Program-made: the position numbers and the translations under genes
The notes under the pieces: model-generated
Databases searched by the model: none
What the model saw: the letters and a program-made list of their open reading frames with translations, nothing else
Told to the model about the DNA's origin: nothing
NCBI GenBank assembly: GCA_937871915.1
Contig: CALMPG010000051.1
Span: forward strand, 36,264-100,263
DNA from: an uncultured Phycisphaerales bacterium
GTDB lineage: Bacteria; Planctomycetota; Phycisphaerae; Phycisphaerales; UBA1924
DNA: 64,000 nt
Direction of reading: 5' to 3'
Part shown: piece by piece, positions 15,638 through 23,643 of the stretch
Layout of the letters: each line of letters opens with the position of its first letter
How positions within the stretch are numbered: position 1 is the stretch's first letter

Positions 15638-16813
15638 GTGAGCACTCACTCCCACACTATCGTCATTGGCGCCGGCGGAGCCATGGGCTCTTCCACCTGT
15701 TATCACCTTGCCCGGCGTGGCCAGCGTGTTCTGGGCCTGGATCAGTTCCCCATCGCCCACGACCGCGGCTCCTCGCACGGGCTGAGCCGCATGATTCGGA
15801 TGTGCTACTACGAGCATCCGGACTATGTGCCCCTGCTCCGGCGCGCGTACGAACTGTGGGGCGATCTTGAGCGAGAGAGCGGCGAGTGCTTGCTGCACAT
15901 CACCGGCGGCCTGTACATGGGCCGCCCCGAGGACGAGGCCGTCGCGGGGTCGCTCCGGGCGGCCGTCGAGCATGGCTTGCCCCACGAGATGCTCGCGCGG
16001 GCCGACCTGGCCCGTCGCTATCCGCAGTTCGTGGTTCCCGACGACTTCGTCGGCCTGCTCGAGCCCGCCGCGGGGTGGCTGGCGCCGGAGCGGTGCATCG
16101 CGGCCGCGGCCCGTCTTGCGGTCGGGAGCGGCGCGACGATCCGCACGGGCGAGCGGGTGCTGGAGTGGCACGCCGATTCGACCGGCGTGGTGGTCCGGAC
16201 GACCGCGGGCGAGTATCGGGCGCGGTCGCTGGTGATCGCGGCGGGGGCGTGGGCGAACCGCGTGGTGGGGGACCTTGGCGTGGCGATCACGCCGACGCGC
16301 CAGGTGCTCGGGTGGTTTCGTCCGAGGATGGCGCATCTGTTTGCCGCCGGCGTGCTTCCCGTGTGGGCCATGCAGGCCACGGCCGAGTTCGGCGGTGATC
16401 TGTTCTACGGATTTCCCAGCTCCGGTGAGGGCGAACTTGGTGAGGGATTCAAGCTTGCACGTCATGTCGCCGGTCCCGCGGTCGATCCCGACGGCTTCGA
16501 TCGTGCATCGCGGCCCGGGGACGAGCGGGATATCCGCCCGTTTCTTTCTCGGTTCATTCCCGAGGCGAGCGGTGAGCTCCTCGGCCTGCGCATCTGCATG
16601 TACGAGAACAGTCCGGACCAGCACTTCATGATCGACCGCCATCCGACGCACCAGAACGTCATCGTGGCGGCGGGGTTCAGCGGCCACGGCTTCAAGTTCG
16701 CGTCGGTCGTGGGGGAGGTGCTGGCGGACCTCGCGACGCGCGGCGAGACGCGTCATCCGATCGGCTTCCTCGGGCTCTCCCGGTTCGACCGGCCCGGGCC
16801 TCGGGCGGCGTAG
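15638..16813 (+). CDS. Monomeric sarcosine oxidase / N-methyl amino acid oxidase family FAD enzyme
   Basis: 391 residues with a GTG start. The Rossmann motif IVIGAGGAMGSSTCYHLARRG binds FAD, and the flavin-proximal loop has the typical SRMIRMCYYEHPDYVPL. The Cys in LRICMYENSPDQHFMID aligns with the Cys that carries covalent FAD in sarcosine oxidases. FSGHGFKFASVVGEVLADLA is the C-terminal hallmark. It should oxidise a secondary N-methyl amine, releasing hydrogen peroxide; sarcosine, N-methyl-tryptophan and similar substrates cannot be distinguished. Its 3' end overlaps the convergent guanine deaminase gene by 61 bp. Confidence 0.85.
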   Translation: MSTHSHTIVIGAGGAMGSSTCYHLARRGQRVLGLDQFPIAHDRGSSHGLSRMIRMCYYEHPDYVPLLRRAYELWGDLERESGECLLHITGGLYMGRPEDEAVAGSLRAAVEHGLPHEMLARADLARRYPQFVVPDDFVGLLEPAAGWLAPERCIAAAARLAVGSGATIRTGERVLEWHADSTGVVVRTTAGEYRARSLVIAAGAWANRVVGDLGVAITPTRQVLGWFRPRMAHLFAAGVLPVWAMQATAEFGGDLFYGFPSSGEGELGEGFKLARHVAGPAVDPDGFDRASRPGDERDIRPFLSRFIPEASGELLGLRICMYENSPDQHFMIDRHPTHQNVIVAAGFSGHGFKFASVVGEVLADLATRGETRHPIGFLGLSRFDRPGPRAA

Positions 16814-18039
16814 CCCGTGCGACCCTGCACGATGGTCCGCTCGATCCATCGCTCATCGAACCCGTACATGAGCAGGGAGAGCGGATCGACGGCTTTCGGC
16901 CAGTCCGGCTGCGCGGCCGGGCCTCGCGTCGGGTCGATCACGACCAGATCGGCCCACGCCCCGGCGGCGACTCGTCCAGAGTCTGTCCACCCCAGCGCAT
17001 CGGCGTTCTTCCAGGTGATCTGCGCCCATGCCTCGGCGGGGGATGGCACGGGGGTGCGGCCGTCGGTCATGCGGCGCACCTTGGCCGTCTCGATCATCGC
17101 GCGGGCCACCCGGACCATGCACGGGTCCGGCCCTCCCGACACATCGCTGCCGAGCGCGACCCGCATCCCCGCGGCCATGCTGCCCGCGCGGTCCATCGTG
17201 CCCGCCTGCAGGAAGAGGTTGGCCGATGGGCAATGGGAGATGAGGCTTCCGGCCGCGCGGATCATGGCCCGCTCGGCGTCGCCCAGCCAGATTCCGTGGG
17301 CGAGAATGGTGCGGGGGGTGAGCAGGCCGGCTCGCTGGTACACCTCGGTGTAGTTGGCCGCGTTGTGCAGGCGCCCCACCAGTTGGCACTCGGGCACGGA
17401 CTCGCTCAGGTGCGTCTGCACGGCCCACCCCGTTGCCTTCGCGAGCTCGCCGCTGCCCCGCAGCAGTTCATCGGAGCAGGATACGGCGAAGCGCGGCGTG
17501 ACGGCCGGGCCGACCCGCCCGCGGGCCTGCAATGAGGCGGCCTCGCGGAGCAACTGGGGCGCGGGTCGGACCAACTCCGGGGGTGCCTGCTGGTCCATGA
17601 GCACCTGTCCGACCAAGGCGCGCAGGCCGACACTCTCGACCGCTTCGATCGCGGCCTGTGCTCCGGCGTGGTGGACGGTCGCGTACGCGGCGATGCCGGT
17701 GGTGCCCGCGGCGAGCATGCGCTTCGCGGCGCTGGCCGCGCATGCACCCGCGTGGTCGGAGTCGGCCCAGCGGGCCTCGGTCGGGAAGACCGCCTGGGTG
17801 AGCCACTCGAGCAGGGTCAGCCCGTCGATGCCGAGGCAGTCGAACTGGGGCAAGTGCACGTGGGTATCGACGAATCCGGGACAAATCAGGCATCGGTCGT
17901 GGCCGAAGTCGGGGGTTCCGATCCGGGCGGGGTCGAGGGTGACCTCGGCGATGCGGGGTCCGTCCAGGCGCACCTGCCCGAGGGCCAGCCGGGCGCCGCG
18001 GATTGGGTCTGGGAGGAGGATATGGCCAAAAACAAGCAT
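16753..18039 (-). CDS. guaD: Guanine deaminase
   Basis: 428 residues, an amidohydrolase that converts guanine to xanthine. Metal ligands are visible: PGFVDTHVHLPQ (HxH), the His of TVHHAG-containing strand, QTHLSESVPE, and the Asp of LGSDVSGGPD. SHCPSANLFLQAG matches the guanine deaminase family. The ATG at 18039 begins MLVFGHILLPDP; the frame is open to 18207 but the extra residues include a Pro run and are unlikely. The end is unusual: the last 20 codons are antisense to the sarcosine-oxidase-like gene. It links to purine salvage like the guaA gene 8 kb away, but the two are not in one operon. Confidence 0.88.
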   Translation of the reverse strand: MLVFGHILLPDPIRGARLALGQVRLDGPRIAEVTLDPARIGTPDFGHDRCLICPGFVDTHVHLPQFDCLGIDGLTLLEWLTQAVFPTEARWADSDHAGACAASAAKRMLAAGTTGIAAYATVHHAGAQAAIEAVESVGLRALVGQVLMDQQAPPELVRPAPQLLREAASLQARGRVGPAVTPRFAVSCSDELLRGSGELAKATGWAVQTHLSESVPECQLVGRLHNAANYTEVYQRAGLLTPRTILAHGIWLGDAERAMIRAAGSLISHCPSANLFLQAGTMDRAGSMAAGMRVALGSDVSGGPDPCMVRVARAMIETAKVRRMTDGRTPVPSPAEAWAQITWKNADALGWTDSGRVAAGAWADLVVIDPTRGPAAQPDWPKAVDPLSLLMYGFDERWIERTIVQGRTGYAARGPGRSNRESPRKPIG

Positions 18040-18197
18040 GTTTTGCGGGTTCTTGAGGGCGGGGCGGGGGACGGGCGGGTGGGGATGGACGATGGGGGGA
18101 GGGGGATGGATCGTCCAAAGCTCCAGTTTTTCAGTCGAAATCCACCGACAGCCGACAAAAATGCGAGTTTTCCACATGGAATTTCGCGATTGTCGAG

Positions 18198-18226
18198 TTG
18201 AACCCACGACGGATTTCGGCTACAAC
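18198..18226 (+). promoter_or_regulatory. Candidate promoter of the HU-like gene
   Basis: TTGAAC (18198-18203) and TACAAC (18221-18226) are separated by 17 nt, about 55 nt before the start codon. This fits a sigma70 promoter. Confidence 0.5.
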
Positions 18227-18239
18227 GGTACCACAATCA

Positions 18240-18257
18240 CGTGCGATGGATCGCACG
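18240..18257. promoter_or_regulatory. Inverted repeat in the HU-like gene leader
   Basis: CGTGCGA and TCGCACG form a perfect 7-bp inverted repeat around TGGA. It lies between the candidate promoter and the ribosome binding site and is followed by GAGTCCCTTTTTC. It could be a protein-binding site or an attenuator-like hairpin; which is not clear. Confidence 0.4.
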
Positions 18258-18280
18258 AGTCCCTTTTTCGGAGAGAACGA

Positions 18281-18643
18281 ATGGCGAAGAAATCGATGCC
18301 CGCAAAGAAGGCCCCCAAACTGACCGCGTCGTCCAAGCCCCGCAAGAAGGGCGAGCTCTACACCCTGCTCGCCGAGCACAACGAGCTGAGCCGCAAGCAG
18401 GTCGCCGGCGTGTTCGACACGCTCAGCAAGGTGATGACCGTCGATCTGGCCAAGCCCAGCGAAGGGCGCGACAAGATCTTCACGGTCCCCGGCCTGATGA
18501 AGGTCAAGGCCGTGTACAAGCCCGCCACGAAGGCCCGCGAAGGCAAGAACCCCTTCACCGGCGAGACTCAGATGTTCAAGGCCAAGCCCGCCAAGACCGT
18601 CATCAAGATCCGTCCCCTCAAGGCCCTCAAGGACGCGGTCTGA
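18281..18643 (+). CDS. HU-family DNA-binding protein
   Basis: 120 residues. An N-terminal extension of about 25 residues rich in Lys, Ala and Pro (MAKKSMPAKKAPK) precedes the HU fold. That fold has LYTLLAEHNELSRKQVAGVFDTL (helices), VPGLMKVKAVYKPATKAREGKNPFTG (DNA-binding arms) and KTVIKIRPLKALKDAV at the end. HU proteins are abundant dimers that bend DNA and compact the nucleoid. The arm has RxGxNPxTG like classic HU. A good Shine-Dalgarno (GGAGAG) lies 5 nt before the ATG, fitting high expression. The frame is open upstream to 17354 but is antisense to guaD there. Confidence 0.9.
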   Translation: MAKKSMPAKKAPKLTASSKPRKKGELYTLLAEHNELSRKQVAGVFDTLSKVMTVDLAKPSEGRDKIFTVPGLMKVKAVYKPATKAREGKNPFTGETQMFKAKPAKTVIKIRPLKALKDAV

Positions 18644-18713
18644 TACGACCGACGCCGCGGGTCGCGAGTGAGGCTGCCGAAAGGCCCGGCCCGCCGACCC
18701 GCTGACGAGCTCA

Positions 18714-18754
18714 CGCCCCGCCGATCCAGCCGCTCGCGGCCGATCGACGGGGCG
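18714..18754 (+). terminator. Possible terminator of the HU-like gene
   Basis: CGCCCCGCCGATC (18714-18726) pairs with GATCGACGGGGCG (18742-18754) with one mismatch. The following TTGTCGTTGG is only moderately T-rich. Confidence 0.5.
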
Positions 18755-18766
18755 TTGTCGTTGGAT

Positions 18767-18832
18767 CCGGGTACCGCCGCGCTCCGCGTGGCGGACGAGG
18801 CAGAACACCACGCGGAGCGTGGTGGTACCCGG
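18767..18832. repeat. 26-bp stem hairpin between HU-like gene and birA
   Basis: The arm 18767-18792 (CCGGGTACCGCCGCGCTCCG and onward) is complementary to 18807-18832 except for positions that become G-U or mismatch, with a 14-nt loop. The stop of birA follows 9 nt later, so it could terminate both convergent genes. Its size and GC content also suit a dispersed palindromic repeat. Confidence 0.7.
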
Positions 18833-18840
18833 GAGGCGGG

Positions 18841-19689
18841 TCATGGCCGGGCCGGATGATCGTTCACGATGATCGACCCCAGGGGCGGGACGAACGTCCG
18901 GCCGTCCACGTCGAGGACCGCCATCCCGTGGTCGTTGAGGCCTTTGAGCACGCCCGAGACCTTGGAACCGTCGGGCAGAGAGACGATCGCGTCGCGTCCG
19001 AGGCCGTGGAGGAAGTGGCCGGCCTCGACGATGGTCTCGCGGTCGAGCCCGTCCGCGGTGATCGCGCCGCGGAGCTCGTGGTACAGATCGACTTCCAATA
19101 GCGCGGTGTCGACCCTTTGGCCGCGCTCCTGGGCGAGCGTTGTGGCGTGGGATCGAAACTCTTCGGGAAGGGCGACCGGATCGAAGTTCGCGTTGATGCC
19201 GACGCCGACGACGAGCCACGGTCGATTGCCCGGGGTCGGCTCGTGGACCACCTCGGTCAAGGCGCCGAGCACCTTGCGGCCGTGGGCCAGCACGTCGTTG
19301 GGCCACTTGAGGCGGACGAACGGATCGGTGGGGGCATCCTGGAGCGCCCGCCGAACCACGCGCAGGCAGGCGACGCCGACGCGCAGCCCCAATCCGTCGA
19401 TCACCCTGGGCAGGTCCGCCTCGGCGCTGGGCCAGGCCAGCGTGAACCACAGGCCGCCGATGGGGCTGGCCCAGGCCCGGCCGAAGCGACCAACGCCGGC
19501 CGTCTGGCGTGCGGCCACGAACGCCACCGGCGCGGCCGCGAGCCGTCCGGCCTGGATCTCGCGGCGCGCGTGGGCGCTCGTGGAGTCGATCTCCTCGAAG
19601 CGCACGATCGGGCATGGGGCCTCGACGCGCACCGCGGCGCGAGCGGGGAGCGAGGAGGCGTGGGGCGTCTTCACACCTTGAGTGTACAT
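18841..19689 (-). CDS. birA: Biotin--[acetyl-CoA-carboxylase] ligase, single-domain type
   Basis: About 282 residues. It activates biotin to biotinyl-AMP and attaches it to a Lys of a biotin carrier protein. Seen: the biotinyl-AMP loop GVGRFGRAWASPIGGLWFTL, VRLKWPNDVLAHGRKVLG and VVGVGINANFDP, then a small C-terminal domain (GLGRDAIVSLPDGSKVSG). There is no N-terminal helix-turn-helix, so unlike the E. coli protein it should not repress transcription. The start is uncertain: ATG 19689 (used) or TTG 19728. It lies 131 nt downstream of the carboxyltransferase gene on the same strand, which fits its role. Confidence 0.88.
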   Translation of the reverse strand: MYTQGVKTPHASSLPARAAVRVEAPCPIVRFEEIDSTSAHARREIQAGRLAAAPVAFVAARQTAGVGRFGRAWASPIGGLWFTLAWPSAEADLPRVIDGLGLRVGVACLRVVRRALQDAPTDPFVRLKWPNDVLAHGRKVLGALTEVVHEPTPGNRPWLVVGVGINANFDPVALPEEFRSHATTLAQERGQRVDTALLEVDLYHELRGAITADGLDRETIVEAGHFLHGLGRDAIVSLPDGSKVSGVLKGLNDHGMAVLDVDGRTFVPPLGSIIVNDHPARP

Positions 19690-19728
19690 CGGTATTGAGT
19701 TTGTGCCCGCCCGGCGCGTTTTCCACAA

Positions 19729-19742
19729 TTCTCACATGAGAA
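19729..19742. promoter_or_regulatory. Short inverted repeat upstream of birA
   Basis: TTCTCA and TGAGAA are separated by two bases. The 6-bp arms sit just upstream of the candidate starts of birA and could be an operator. The evidence is only symmetry and position. Confidence 0.25.
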
Positions 19743-19820
19743 CGCGCAAAACCGCGTCCATGTCGTTGTCACAGAGCCGGTTTGGGCCGGAATGGAGAGG
19801 CGACGAACGGGCCGTGCAGG

Positions 19821-21491
19821 TCAGGTTTGCAGCACGCCCGTCCGAAACGGCCTGGAATAGTCCCACCCGTAGGTCGCCTCGAGGGCGCGGATGAGTTCCT
19901 CGCGGGTCTTGTGCGGTTCGATGAGGCGGTCCACCCAGCCGCGGGCCGCGGCGTGGCGGATGTCGGCCTGCTCGAGGTACGAGGCGTGCACCGCGTCGAG
20001 GATGGCCTTGTGGGTGGCCTCGTCGATCTTTTCGCCCTTGCGCTCGCGGCTGCGCTCCTCGATGCTCGCGAGCACGCCGGTGGCTTGATTTGCGCCCATG
20101 ACGGCGCACTTGGCGCAGGGCCAGGCGTAGGAGAGGAACGGGTCGAAGGCCCGCCCGCACATGGCGTAGTTGCCCGCGCCGTACGAGCCGCCGAGGATGA
20201 CCACGATCTTCGGGACCACGCAGTTGCTCATCGCGTTGACCATCTTGGCGCCCGCGCGGATGATCCCGTGCTGCTCGCTTTCTTTGCCCACCATGAACCC
20301 CGAGGTGTCGTGGAGGAATACCAGCGGGATCTTCCGCTGGTTGCAGTCCATGATGAACCGCGCGGCCTTGTCGGCCGAGTCGTGGTAGATCACCCCGGGG
20401 AGTTGGACCTGGCCGTTGCCGCCCGCCATGGACTTGGTGACCTTCTTCTGGTTGGCGACGATGCCGCAGGGCATGGAGCCGATCCTGGTATAGCCGCAGA
20501 CGAGCGAGGGGCCGTACTCGGACTTGTACTCATCGAAGTCGGGGGCCTTGCCGTCGGATCGTGCATCGACCATGCTGGCGATGACATCGCGTACGTCGTA
20601 CTGGCCTCCCGACTTGTCGGTGAAGGCGTCGAATACCGTCTCCCCCGGTCTTGCTCCCGCACTCCCCTCGGTGCCTCTGTGCCTCTGTGGTGAAGGGCTC
20701 GGCTGATACTTGGCGACAAGCGACTTCAGCCGCTCGATGCAGGCCTCATCGTCCTTCTCGCGGAAGTCGATCGTTCCGCTGACGGCCGCGTGCATCTTCG
20801 CGCCGCCGAGGTCCTCGTCGGTGACGACCTGTCCCACTGCGGCTTTCACCAGCGCGGGCCCGGCGAGGTAGAGACCCGATCCCTCGGTCATCAGCAGCGT
20901 GTCGCAGAGGACCGGGAGGTAGCCGCCACCCGCGACGCAGTAGCCCATGATGGCCGCGATCTGCGGGATGCCCTCGGCGGAGATCACCGCGTTGTTGCGG
21001 AAGATTCGCCCGAAGTCGTCGGTGTCGGGGAAGACATCCTCCTGCAGCGGGAGGAAGACGCCCGCCGAATCCACGAGATAGAGCAGCGGCAGGCGGGCCA
21101 TCTGCGCCACCATCTGGGCCCGGATGATCTTCTTGCATGTCATTGGGAAGAACGCCCCGGCCTTCACCGTGGCGTCGTTGGCGATGATCATGCAGTCGCG
21201 GCCCTGCACCGGGCCGATTCCGGTCACGACTCCCGCGGCCGGGGCTCCGCCGTACTCGGCGTACATCCCGAACGCGGACCAGAGACCGAGTTCGACGAAC
21301 TTCGACTCGTCGTCAACGAGTTTCGCGATTCGCTCTCGGGCGGTGAGGCGACCCTTTTCATGCTGGCGATCGGCCGCGGACTTGCCGCCGCCCTTGCGGA
21401 TGATCGCCTCGTCGATGCGGAACAGGTCGTTCCGCTGGCGGAGTGTCAGGTCGGCGAGGTCGGGGTTGGCGGGCGCGGACGAGATTGACAT
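19821..21491 (-). CDS. Acyl-CoA carboxylase carboxyltransferase (beta) subunit
   Basis: 556 residues. This subunit moves CO2 from carboxybiotin to an acyl-CoA such as propionyl- or methylcrotonyl-CoA. The N domain shows ARERIAKLVD, LPLLYLVDSAGVFLP and CVAGGGYLPVLCD; the C domain shows LPGVIYHDSADKAARFI, IPLVFLHDTSGFMVG and ILGGSYGAGNYAMCG. The substrate is not certain. The linker between the two domains contains SPSPQRHRGTEGSAGARPG, encoded at 20640-20705, which looks like an inserted dispersed repeat. The biotin carboxylase subunit is not in the window. birA lies downstream on the same strand. Confidence 0.93.
   Translation of the reverse strand: MSISSAPANPDLADLTLRQRNDLFRIDEAIIRKGGGKSAADRQHEKGRLTARERIAKLVDDESKFVELGLWSAFGMYAEYGGAPAAGVVTGIGPVQGRDCMIIANDATVKAGAFFPMTCKKIIRAQMVAQMARLPLLYLVDSAGVFLPLQEDVFPDTDDFGRIFRNNAVISAEGIPQIAAIMGYCVAGGGYLPVLCDTLLMTEGSGLYLAGPALVKAAVGQVVTDEDLGGAKMHAAVSGTIDFREKDDEACIERLKSLVAKYQPSPSPQRHRGTEGSAGARPGETVFDAFTDKSGGQYDVRDVIASMVDARSDGKAPDFDEYKSEYGPSLVCGYTRIGSMPCGIVANQKKVTKSMAGGNGQVQLPGVIYHDSADKAARFIMDCNQRKIPLVFLHDTSGFMVGKESEQHGIIRAGAKMVNAMSNCVVPKIVVILGGSYGAGNYAMCGRAFDPFLSYAWPCAKCAVMGANQATGVLASIEERSRERKGEKIDEATHKAILDAVHASYLEQADIRHAAARGWVDRLIEPHKTREELIRALEATYGWDYSRPFRTGVLQT
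20663..20694 (-). repeat. Dispersed repeat inserted in frame in the carboxyltransferase gene
   Basis: On the coding strand this reads TTCACCACAGAGGCACAGAG followed by a further CACCGAGG-type copy. This is the CACAGAGG-type short repeat, from memory widespread in intergenic DNA of many bacteria. Here it lies in the interdomain linker and keeps the frame, adding QRHRGTEG. Confidence 0.7.
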
Positions 21492-21573
21492 GCGGTCCTC
21501 ATGCAGCGTTGTCGGTCGGGAGGGTATGGGCGTCGGGCGCCGGCCGTCGGTGCATCCGGCATCCGATGGTTGC

Positions 21574-22389
21574 TCACAGCGTCGTCAGCGCCCGTCTGCC
21601 AAGCACGATCCCCGCGGTGGCCCACAGGGCCAGCGCGATCCCGCCGAGTATGGCCAGATCGCCGAGCGGCCACTTCCCGTTCATGAGCATCCCGACGGGC
21701 CGGTAGTAGTGCAGGAAACTCAGGAACGCGATCTGCTTGGCCGGATTCCAGAGCAACTCCAGGAAGTTCACCAGCAGGGAGCCGACGGAGACCACGAGCA
21801 CGAGGAGCACCGCCCGGCCGCGCCGATCGCTCAGGGAGGACGCGGCCATTGCGGCCGCGCCGACGACCGCGTACACGAACCCGAGATTCACCAGCACCAT
21901 GGCGAGGTTGCCCCAGTTGGGACGATGCTCGGGCAGGATGAAGCGGGCGCCGATGAAACTCCCCGCGTAGACCGCGCCGAGCATCAGCGCGCCGCCGAGC
22001 AACCACGCGGCGGTCTCGCTCAGGAAGAGTTGCCGGCGCGAGATCGGCAGGCCCATGAGCATGTCGATCGAGCCGCGCTCGATCTCTCCCGCCGGGACAC
22101 GCGTGCAGGCGATGATCGTTTGCGTGAGCAGGAGGATGAGCACCACGGGGTGGGACCAGGCGATCGAGAAGGCGATGTCGGCGATGCCGCCGCCCCGGGC
22201 GTCCACGCCGAGGAGCACGTTGCGCATCTGCACGAAGCCGGGGGGCATGGCCCGCTGGATGACGCGGGCCTGGAACTGGGGCAGGGCGTAGGCGAGCAGG
22301 CCCGAGATGGTCGCCAGCAGCGCGGCGCACAGGAGTGTTGTCGGGAGCGTCTCCCGCAGGGCGCGCCGAACCAGGCCGATGTTGATCAT
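21574..22389 (-). CDS. ABC-2 type permease
   Basis: 271 residues with about six membrane segments, starting MINIGLVRRALRETLPTTLL. The central motif (GEIERGSIDMLMGLPISRRQLFLSE) is typical of ABC-2 permeases. The start overlaps the stop of the ATPase gene as ATGA, so the pair forms one exporter. The frame is open upstream to 22608 but that part is antisense-like. The substrate is unknown; such two-gene exporters often carry antibiotics or lipids. Confidence 0.85.
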   Translation of the reverse strand: MINIGLVRRALRETLPTTLLCAALLATISGLLAYALPQFQARVIQRAMPPGFVQMRNVLLGVDARGGGIADIAFSIAWSHPVVLILLLTQTIIACTRVPAGEIERGSIDMLMGLPISRRQLFLSETAAWLLGGALMLGAVYAGSFIGARFILPEHRPNWGNLAMVLVNLGFVYAVVGAAAMAASSLSDRRGRAVLLVLVVSVGSLLVNFLELLWNPAKQIAFLSFLHYYRPVGMLMNGKWPLGDLAILGGIALALWATAGIVLGRRALTTL

Positions 22390-23288
22390 GGGCGTTGCTC
22401 CGGCGCGGCGTGCTCCTCGTAGTACTGCTTGAAGAGCGCTTCGAGGTCGGGGCGGGCGATGGACAGATCCTCGATCGGCTTTCCCGCCAGCCACGCCAGC
22501 AGGTCTTCGATGCTGCCGCCGAAGTGGGCCGACCATGCCCGCGGCGATTGCTCGATGACGCGCAGGGCGGCGAGCCCGTTCGCGGGGGGCGTCACGCCCG
22601 CATTCCATCGCACGCGCACGACGTGCCCGGCCTGGCGCTGGAGCTCGCTGAGCACGCCGTCGAAGACAATCCGCCCCGCCCGCACGATCGCCAGTCGGTC
22701 GCAGAGCCGCTCCACCTCGCTGAGGGTGTGGCTGGAGAAGAAGACGGTGCGCCCCTGGCGCGATGCGCTGCGCAGATAGTCCAGCAGTCGGTCCTGCATC
22801 AGCGGGTCGAGGCCGCTCGAGGGCTCATCGAGGATCAGCAGGCGCGGCTCGTGGGCCATGGCCAGAATGAGGCCGAGTTTCTGGCGCATGCCCTTGGACA
22901 TGCGCCGGACTTTCACCGACAGATCGAGCTCGAACATGTCGGCGAGGCGCGTGCCGCCGGGCATCAGATCGCGCCCCCGGACGCTGGCGAAGAGCCGCAG
23001 CGCGCTACGTCCATCCAGCCAGGGCCAGAGGCGCAGGTCGCCGGGGACGTACCCGACGTCCTGTTTGATGATTCGGGTCTCACGCCAGCAGTCCTTGCCG
23101 AAGATGCTCGTGCGCCCGTGCGTGGAGCGCAGGAATCCGAGCAGCACGCGGATGGTCGTGGTCTTTCCCGCCCCGTTGGGCCCGAGAAACCCGAAGAGCG
23201 TTCCTTCGGGTACGCTCAATGAGACATTCTCGATGCCGCGCCGCGGGCCGTAGCGGTAGGTCAGGTCGTCGATTTCAATGGGGTGCAT
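22386..23288 (-). CDS. ABC transporter ATP-binding protein
   Basis: 300 residues. Walker A is GPNGAGKTTTIRVLLGFLRS, the signature is RRMSKGMRQKLGLILA, and Walker B with D-loop is LLILDEPSSGLDP; the H-loop reads SHTLSEVERL. A C-terminal region of about 85 residues follows, as in drug-export ATPases. It is coupled by a 4-nt overlap to the permease. TAGATT about 42 nt before the ATG may be the -10 box. It is divergent from recA, whose promoter lies in the shared 355-bp gap. Confidence 0.92.
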   Translation of the reverse strand: MHPIEIDDLTYRYGPRRGIENVSLSVPEGTLFGFLGPNGAGKTTTIRVLLGFLRSTHGRTSIFGKDCWRETRIIKQDVGYVPGDLRLWPWLDGRSALRLFASVRGRDLMPGGTRLADMFELDLSVKVRRMSKGMRQKLGLILAMAHEPRLLILDEPSSGLDPLMQDRLLDYLRSASRQGRTVFFSSHTLSEVERLCDRLAIVRAGRIVFDGVLSELQRQAGHVVRVRWNAGVTPPANGLAALRVIEQSPRAWSAHFGGSIEDLLAWLAGKPIEDLSIARPDLEALFKQYYEEHAAPEQRP

Positions 23289-23643
23289 CGAGAGGGTGGT
23301 CCCGCCGGGTCTTTGTGGGAGGGGAATCTATGCGTGTCGGTGTGATTCGCACGCAAGCCCTTGTCAGCACGATGTTTGGTAACTTATCCACAACTGAACC
23401 CAAACACTTGACGGCCTGTACGGTCTCTGGTAAAGTGATCCCCGATCCGGCTCGCGACCTGCGCCGCCCCGGATCCGAGGTGTCTGGGGTCATCTGACTC
23501 CGCCTCGCCCAGCGCATCGGCGTTCGAAGGCCCGACCGCTTCCTGCGTGCATCACCGCCCGGCGTCTGCGCGAGCAACCCGACCAGCGGCGCACCCAGCG
23601 AGCCAAGCCGGCCACCTTCGGCAAGTTTGAAAGGAGGGCCACT
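23289..23643 (+). promoter_or_regulatory. recA promoter region with long leader and a DnaA box
   Basis: TTGACG (23408-23413) and TAAAGT (23431-23436) with 17-nt spacing form the best promoter in the window. Transcription from it would give a leader of about 200 nt before recA, ending in a strong Shine-Dalgarno (AAGGAGG, 23631-23637, 6 nt before the ATG). A perfect DnaA box TTATCCACA lies at 23384-23392, just upstream of the -35. No LexA site of the E. coli (CTGT-N8-ACAG) or Bacillus (CGAAC-N4-GTTCG) type is visible. The rest of the gap shows nothing clear. Confidence 0.75.

Noticed and set aside
19690..19728. N-terminal helix-turn-helix of BirA
   Set aside because: The upstream codons are too few and do not resemble a winged helix; the enzyme is the single-domain type.
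23384..23392. Replication origin suggested by a DnaA box
   Set aside because: Only one box is present, with no AT-rich unwinding region and no dnaA or dnaN nearby.
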